55,867 bases of DNA from an uncultured Nitrospina sp. (GTDB lineage Bacteria > Nitrospinota > Nitrospinia > Nitrospinales > VA-1). Each line of letters starts with the position of its first letter. Within the stretch, counting starts at the first letter, position 1. Below the pieces are notes generated by a model. The model worked only from the letters and a program-made list of their open reading frames with translations, made no database searches and was not told the DNA's origin. Location of the stretch: NCBI GenBank assembly GCA_937891765.1, contig CALAGQ010000075.1, positions 1-55,867 on the forward strand. The letters run 5' to 3'. Position numbers and translations under genes: made by a program. This document shows positions 52,381 to 55,867 of this stretch, piece by piece.

Positions 52381-52570
52381 CTGGCAATGACTTCAGTTGG
52401 CAAGCAAAGAGTTATCTCGGCCTAATAACTTATTGTGATTTGAGTCCAGCGTCACGCTGGCCACGCCGAGTGCTGCTCGCCGCAGGGGCAACTTGTAATG
52501 TCTTTATTTCGCGGGCAACCGCTTCCATAGGCTCAACGGGCCATTGCTAGTTGGCCTCACGCCGAGTGGT
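52381..52570. repeat. Mosaic intergenic repeat, copy 10
   Basis: Modules: A reversed (TTGGCAAGCAAAGAGTTATC, 52397-52416), F (GTCCAGCGTCACGCTGG, 52444-52460), D (GTGCTGCTCGCCGCAGGGGC, 52470-52489), B (AGGCTCAACGGGCCATTGC, 52529-52547), C (GGCCTCACGCCGAGTGGT, 52553-52570). It fills the gap between two leftward genes and encodes the last eight residues and stop of suhB. Confidence 0.8.
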
Positions 52571-53335
52571 GAGAACATCCACCATCTCCTGATGGATCAG
52601 GCCGTTGCTGACTAGAACTTCTTCATCGTAAATCGTTGCCGGGCTGCCGTCAAATTTCGACAGTGTTCCACCGGCTTCAGCCATGATCAACATTCCGGCG
52701 GCGACATCCCAGGGGCTGAGCTTGAGTTCCCAGAATCCTTCGAACCGACCCATCGCTGTATAAACCAAATCCATAGCGGCGGAACCGGGGCGGCGCACCG
52801 CCTGACACAATTTCATGAGCCGGCAAAAATGGTCTAAATTGTCATCCAGAGAATTGACCACTTTAGGGTGAAACCCAGTAACGAGCAGGCTTTCTTTTAA
52901 TGTGGGGATGGTGGAAACTTTGATGGGCTTGCTATTGAGGGTGGCTCCCTTGCCGCGTTCGGCAACGAACAACTCGTCGAGGCAGGGGTTATACACCACA
53001 CCGACTTCCAGCCGGCCTTCATGTTCCAGCCCAATCGAAACGCAATAACAAGGATAACCGTGCGAAAAGTTCAGCGTGCCATCAAGCGGGTCAATGATCC
53101 ATTTGCTTGGTGATGAGTTGCCTTGGGCGCTGCCCGACTCTTCCGCCAGAATATCGTGGTCGGGAAAAGTTTTTTTGATCCTGTCAATGATAGTCTGTTC
53201 GCACAGCAGGTCGATCTCTGTGACCGGATCATAAAATTCCTTGTAAGATATTTTCCCAATGGAGTCCTTGCGCTCGCGTAAAATCTTTCCGGCGGCTAAA
53301 GCCGCTTCCACCGCTACTTGAACCGCTTCGCTCAT
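52547..53335 (-). CDS. suhB: Inositol monophosphatase family protein (SuhB-like)
   Basis: A 262-residue magnesium-dependent phosphatase. Metal ligands are in EESG (about 66-69), IDPLDGT and SPWDVAAGMLI. The protein dephosphorylates myo-inositol-1-phosphate or related substrates, and in E. coli SuhB also takes part in rRNA antitermination. The ATG at 53335 overlaps the mnmA stop (ATGA), which I prefer to a GTG nine bases earlier. The C-terminal LTTRREAN comes from repeat DNA. Confidence 0.92.
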   Translation of the reverse strand: MSEAVQVAVEAALAAGKILRERKDSIGKISYKEFYDPVTEIDLLCEQTIIDRIKKTFPDHDILAEESGSAQGNSSPSKWIIDPLDGTLNFSHGYPCYCVSIGLEHEGRLEVGVVYNPCLDELFVAERGKGATLNSKPIKVSTIPTLKESLLVTGFHPKVVNSLDDNLDHFCRLMKLCQAVRRPGSAAMDLVYTAMGRFEGFWELKLSPWDVAAGMLIMAEAGGTLSKFDGSPATIYDEEVLVSNGLIHQEMVDVLTTRREAN

Positions 53336-54405
53336 TCCAGCCACCCGCCACCGATGACGCAGTCATCCTGATAAAACACAGCGGACTGACCGGGCGCGAT
53401 GGAAATCTGCGGCTCGTCAAACTCGATCTTCGCTCGCAAGCCGTCAAGCGGTGTTACCGTTGCGGGGACGCCCTGATGCCGGTAACGGATCTGCACGTCG
53501 GCGCGAAGCGGACCGGAAAACTCCAAACTCCATTTCACCTGGTTCACCGTGCAGTCGGGTCGGGCCAGTTCGTGCTTGGGGCCGACGGTGATGCGGTTTA
53601 GCACCGGGTCAATATGTGTCACAAAAACCGGTTCCTTGAGTCCACCAAGGTTGAGTCCTTTTCTCTGACCGATGGTGAAAGCCGGGTAACCGGGATGCTT
53701 GCCCAGCACCTTGCCTGTGGAGTTGACAATCTCCCCCTCTTTCAGGGCTTGGCCGTTTAACTGCTTGGCGATGAACCGGGGGTAGTCGTTGTCAGGAATG
53801 AAACAGATTTCATGCGACTCAGCTTTCTCGGCGACGTTTAACCCCAAACTCCGGGCTCGTTCGCGCACTTCTTTTTTATCCATGTCGCCGAGCGGAAACT
53901 CCAGCCGCTCCAGTTGTTCTTGCGACAGGTTGAACAGAAAATAACTTTGGTCTTTAAACCGATCCCGGCCTCGGCGCACCATCAACCGTCCGGAAGAATG
54001 CTTGACGATGGAGGCATAATGTCCGGTGGCAACACGCTTAATCCCAAACGACTCAGCCTTGTGAATCAACTCTTCAAATTTCAATTTCTGGTTGCACAGC
54101 GTGCAGGGAATCGGCGTCCGCGCCTGCATGTACTCCGAGATGAAATAGTCCACCACCTCTTCCTTAAACTTTTTTTCCATGTTGAGGATGTAAAAGGGAA
54201 TGCCAACCCGCTCTGCTACCCGTCGGGCATCGGCCATATCATCGAGCGAACAGCAGGTGCCGAAGCGGTTGTCTGAGTTGGAATAGTTCCACAACTGCAG
54301 GGAAACCCCGACAGCCTCATATCCGCGTTCTTTCATGATTGCGGCGGCCACGGAGCTGTCGACCCCGCCGCTCATGGCAATAACAATTTTTTGTGGTTCC
54401 GTCAT
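53332..54405 (-). CDS. mnmA: tRNA-specific 2-thiouridylase MnmA
   Basis: A 357-residue enzyme that thiolates U34 of tRNA-Lys, Glu and Gln. The ATP-pyrophosphatase loop SGGVDSS is at 13-19. The catalytic Cys pair is in PCTLCNQKLKF near 100 and ESHEICFIPD near 197. The C-terminal beta domains end in SAVFYQDDCVIGGGWL. Coupled to suhB downstream by ATGA overlap, and rsmD lies three bases upstream, giving an rsmD-mnmA-suhB operon of RNA-related genes. Confidence 0.95.
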   Translation of the reverse strand: MTEPQKIVIAMSGGVDSSVAAAIMKERGYEAVGVSLQLWNYSNSDNRFGTCCSLDDMADARRVAERVGIPFYILNMEKKFKEEVVDYFISEYMQARTPIPCTLCNQKLKFEELIHKAESFGIKRVATGHYASIVKHSSGRLMVRRGRDRFKDQSYFLFNLSQEQLERLEFPLGDMDKKEVRERARSLGLNVAEKAESHEICFIPDNDYPRFIAKQLNGQALKEGEIVNSTGKVLGKHPGYPAFTIGQRKGLNLGGLKEPVFVTHIDPVLNRITVGPKHELARPDCTVNQVKWSLEFSGPLRADVQIRYRHQGVPATVTPLDGLRAKIEFDEPQISIAPGQSAVFYQDDCVIGGGWLE

Positions 54406-54408
54406 AGT

Positions 54409-54972
54409 CTATAGGGAATCTTCAAAGCGAAAAAAAGACAGGCAGGAATCGCCCAATCGTCGATCTTTATAAAGCTCAAGTTTATCATAGTTTTTCTGCA
54501 AAACGGTTTTGTGGAAATGTTCCACCACCACCATCACATCTGGACGCAGTATTCCGGATGGCGATAGCCCCAGCAAGGTCGGTTCATACAAATCGTCAGC
54601 GAAAGGAGGGTCTGCATAGACCAGATCGAAGTCCAGTCCCCGTTCTTTGAGCGTTTGCAATCCAGCAAGAGCAGTAGTTTTCAGTAAAACCCAGCGGTCG
54701 TTGGTCATTTTGCATTTTCCCAGATTTTGCATAATGATGCGCTGAGCCTCCAGGTTGGGTTCGACAAATACCACCGTTTCCGCACCCCGGCTAAGTGCCT
54801 CAATGCCCATGCTTCCACTACCGGCGAACAAATCGAGAAAGGCCAGTCCCTCAAGACCGGGGCCGACCTGATTGAAAAACGACTCCTTAACCCGGTCAAG
54901 GGTAGGGCGGATGTCAGCAGAGCCCAGACTGACCAGCCGGGTTCCCCGGGCAGTACCCGAAATTACACGCAT
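54409..54972 (-). CDS. rsmD: 16S rRNA (guanine966-N2)-methyltransferase RsmD
   Basis: A 187-residue SAM methyltransferase. MRVISGTARGTRL opens the protein, the SAM motif is FLDLFAGSGSMGIEALSRGA near 47-66, and the catalytic motif is YADPPF (DPPF) near 120. It methylates G966 of 16S rRNA during 30S assembly. AAGGAA precedes the ATG. It is the first gene of the leftward operon with mnmA. Confidence 0.95.
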   Translation of the reverse strand: MRVISGTARGTRLVSLGSADIRPTLDRVKESFFNQVGPGLEGLAFLDLFAGSGSMGIEALSRGAETVVFVEPNLEAQRIIMQNLGKCKMTNDRWVLLKTTALAGLQTLKERGLDFDLVYADPPFADDLYEPTLLGLSPSGILRPDVMVVVEHFHKTVLQKNYDKLELYKDRRLGDSCLSFFRFEDSL

Positions 54973-54992
54973 ATAAAGATTCCTTAATTGTC

Positions 54993-55028
54993 AACGGAGA
55001 TACTCCGCCGAGTGGAACGAGCTTGACA
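54993..55028. repeat. Mosaic intergenic repeat, copy 11
   Basis: Module G (CGGAGATACTCCG, 54995-55007) followed by a C fragment (CCGCCGAGTGG) and a B fragment (GAGCTTGACA, 55019-55028). The B fragment provides the -35 box of the tRNA-Gln promoter. Confidence 0.5.
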
Positions 55029-55051
55029 GTTTTAGCATCTAAAACTATTAT
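55023..55051 (+). promoter_or_regulatory. Promoter of tRNA-Gln
   Basis: TTGACA at 55023-55028, a 17-base spacer and TATTAT at 55046-55051. The tRNA begins 28 bases after the -10 box. Confidence 0.75.
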
Positions 55052-55078
55052 AGGCTAAGATTTCCAAGGGGTTAGTGA

Positions 55079-55152
55079 TCGGGTATCGTCTAACGGTAGG
55101 ACGCCAGATTCTGATTCTGGATGTTGAGGTTCGAATCCTTGTACCCGAGCCA
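55079..55152 (+). tRNA. tRNA-Gln (CTG)
   Basis: Cloverleaf by eye: acceptor TCGGGTA/TACCCGA, D arm with GTCTAACGGTAGGAC, anticodon stem CCAGA/TCTGG with loop TTCTGAT (anticodon CTG), T arm with TTCGAAT loop. CCA is encoded at 55150-55152. It reads the CAG codon. Confidence 0.93.
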
Positions 55153-55230
55153 TCCCTTGGTGGGTAATGAGCAACGACTTATTATGCTAAAGGGTCGTTT
55201 GTTCGCTGAAAAAGATATTGCAAGTCACCA

Positions 55231-55252
55231 GCGGAGGTGCTCCGCTTTTTTT
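55231..55252 (+). terminator. Rho-independent terminator, also repeat module G
   Basis: GCGGAG-GTG-CTCCGC followed by seven T. It ends the tRNA-Gln transcript and lies just before the next gene. The stem is the same word as module G in the mosaic repeats (copies 5, 7, 11). Confidence 0.75.
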
Positions 55253-55263
55253 ATTTGGGAAGT

Positions 55264-55728
55264 ATGAATATTTATCGTAATCCATTTATTGTCGCGCTTT
55301 GGGCGCCTGTTTATCAGATGGTGGCAACGGTTGCCATCACCAACGATTTTTTGATGGCGGCGATTTTTATCATGTTCACGCTTGCGCTCATCGGCGCTTA
55401 TGTCAGCGAGTTCCCACTTCTGTCGACACTCTATATGAATGAGGTGGCGCATAAAACCTCAATCTCTTCATTGATGGGCATGCTGTTGGGGCTGATGCTG
55501 TTCCTGGCCTTTGGTACAGGGACTGATGACGGGACCGATGGCGGCATGATTTCAGCAGGCGGCAAGTTCATGGCGACATGGGGGGTGTTGTCTCTGCCGG
55601 CTTATCCCTTGATGGTGTTTCTGATTTTCGGGGTGAACAAACGCAACCTGGAAGCCGAAGACGTGATCCGTAAAGAGAGAAGGAAAAATCGGGCCGGTCC
55701 ACCTATAATGAAAAAAGACGGATTTTAG
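55264..55728 (+). CDS. Integral membrane protein, unknown
   Basis: A 154-residue protein with about four membrane helices (residues 7-25, 30-50, 68-88 and 100-125) and a basic C terminus (RKERRKNRAGPP). The ATG at 55264 is chosen over an upstream GTG that lies in the terminator hairpin. A Gly/Asp-rich loop (FGTGTDDGTDGGMISAGGKF) lies between helices three and four. No family recognised. It lies between two tRNA genes. Confidence 0.65.
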   Translation: MNIYRNPFIVALWAPVYQMVATVAITNDFLMAAIFIMFTLALIGAYVSEFPLLSTLYMNEVAHKTSISSLMGMLLGLMLFLAFGTGTDDGTDGGMISAGGKFMATWGVLSLPAYPLMVFLIFGVNKRNLEAEDVIRKERRKNRAGPPIMKKDGF

Positions 55729-55793
55729 CGGCCTCTCCGCAGGAAACGTTTTCAATAAAAGATTCTTAGTATTTGCCACCCGCCATTTTATAT

Positions 55794-55865
55794 GGCCCCA
55801 TCGTCTAGCGGTTAGGACGCTGGCCTCTCACGCCGGAAACAGGAGTTCGACTCTCCTTGGGGCTA
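55794..55865 (+). tRNA. tRNA-Glu (CTC)
   Basis: Cloverleaf by eye: acceptor GGCCCCA with TGGGGCT (a G-U at the end), D arm TCTAGCGGTTAGGA, anticodon stem CTGGC/GCCGG with loop CTCTCAC (anticodon CTC), T arm AGGAG-TTCGACT-CTCCT, discriminator A at 55865. The two bases to the window end do not show a CCA. It reads the GAG codon. Confidence 0.92.
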
Positions 55866-55867
55866 TA

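Overview
The window is a chromosomal stretch from a Gram-negative bacterium. It carries an outer-membrane porin, lipoproteins, c-type and b-type cytochromes, and sigma-54 regulators, at moderate GC. The mix of housekeeping genes with ergothioneine-type methyltransferase, plastocyanin-like and b6-like cytochrome genes would fit a deep-branching aerobic lineage such as Nitrospinota. No rRNA or nitrite oxidoreductase is present to prove this, so the assignment is a guess. No transposase, integrase, prophage block or CRISPR array was seen.

Layout: 0.1-5.8 kb holds housekeeping genes (HTH-MBL hydrolase, beta-hydroxyacid dehydrogenase, mazG, hemW, era, map). 6.1-10.2 kb is an iron island: bacterioferritin, a Fur-family regulator, a thioredoxin-like ferredoxin, a DUF2325 protein, a receiver-domain stub, a porin and an FMN-binding protein, with four Fur-box-like palindromes. 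10.3-18 kb has a SYLF lipoprotein, a leftward set of three glycosyltransferase-fold genes, and thiO, bioA and a PTPS-III-like gene. 18-24 kb has an orphan small gene behind a 37-bp palindrome, a Kef-type antiporter with a nucleotidyltransferase, a CBS protein and a pentapeptide-repeat protein. 24-29 kb looks like a complete sigma-54 circuit: kinase, NtrC-type regulator, palindromic upstream sites, a -24/-12 promoter, and a target operon of a small ORF, a cupredoxin-like protein and cytochrome c. 31-33.5 kb has an egtD-like gene divergent from a heme-oxygenase-like diiron enzyme. 33.5-43 kb has a second NtrC-type regulator beside a kinase broken by three frameshifts, plus an unusual density of solenoid-repeat proteins (pentapeptide, Sel1, LRR) and small membrane proteins. 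44-48.3 kb has an N-end-rule transferase and a membrane redox operon (CYCxC-motif protein, TlpA, His/Met-rich protein, b6-like cytochrome, glutaredoxin-like protein, pterin dehydratase). 48.3-55.9 kb holds lysA, speA, an M48 protease, suhB-mnmA-rsmD, tRNA-Gln and tRNA-Glu.

The most striking unexplained structure is a family of mosaic intergenic repeats. Short palindromic modules recur in different combinations at about a dozen places, nearly always at gene ends. In several genes they supply the stop codon and the last few residues. No recognised feature type explains them and no mobile-element gene accompanies them.
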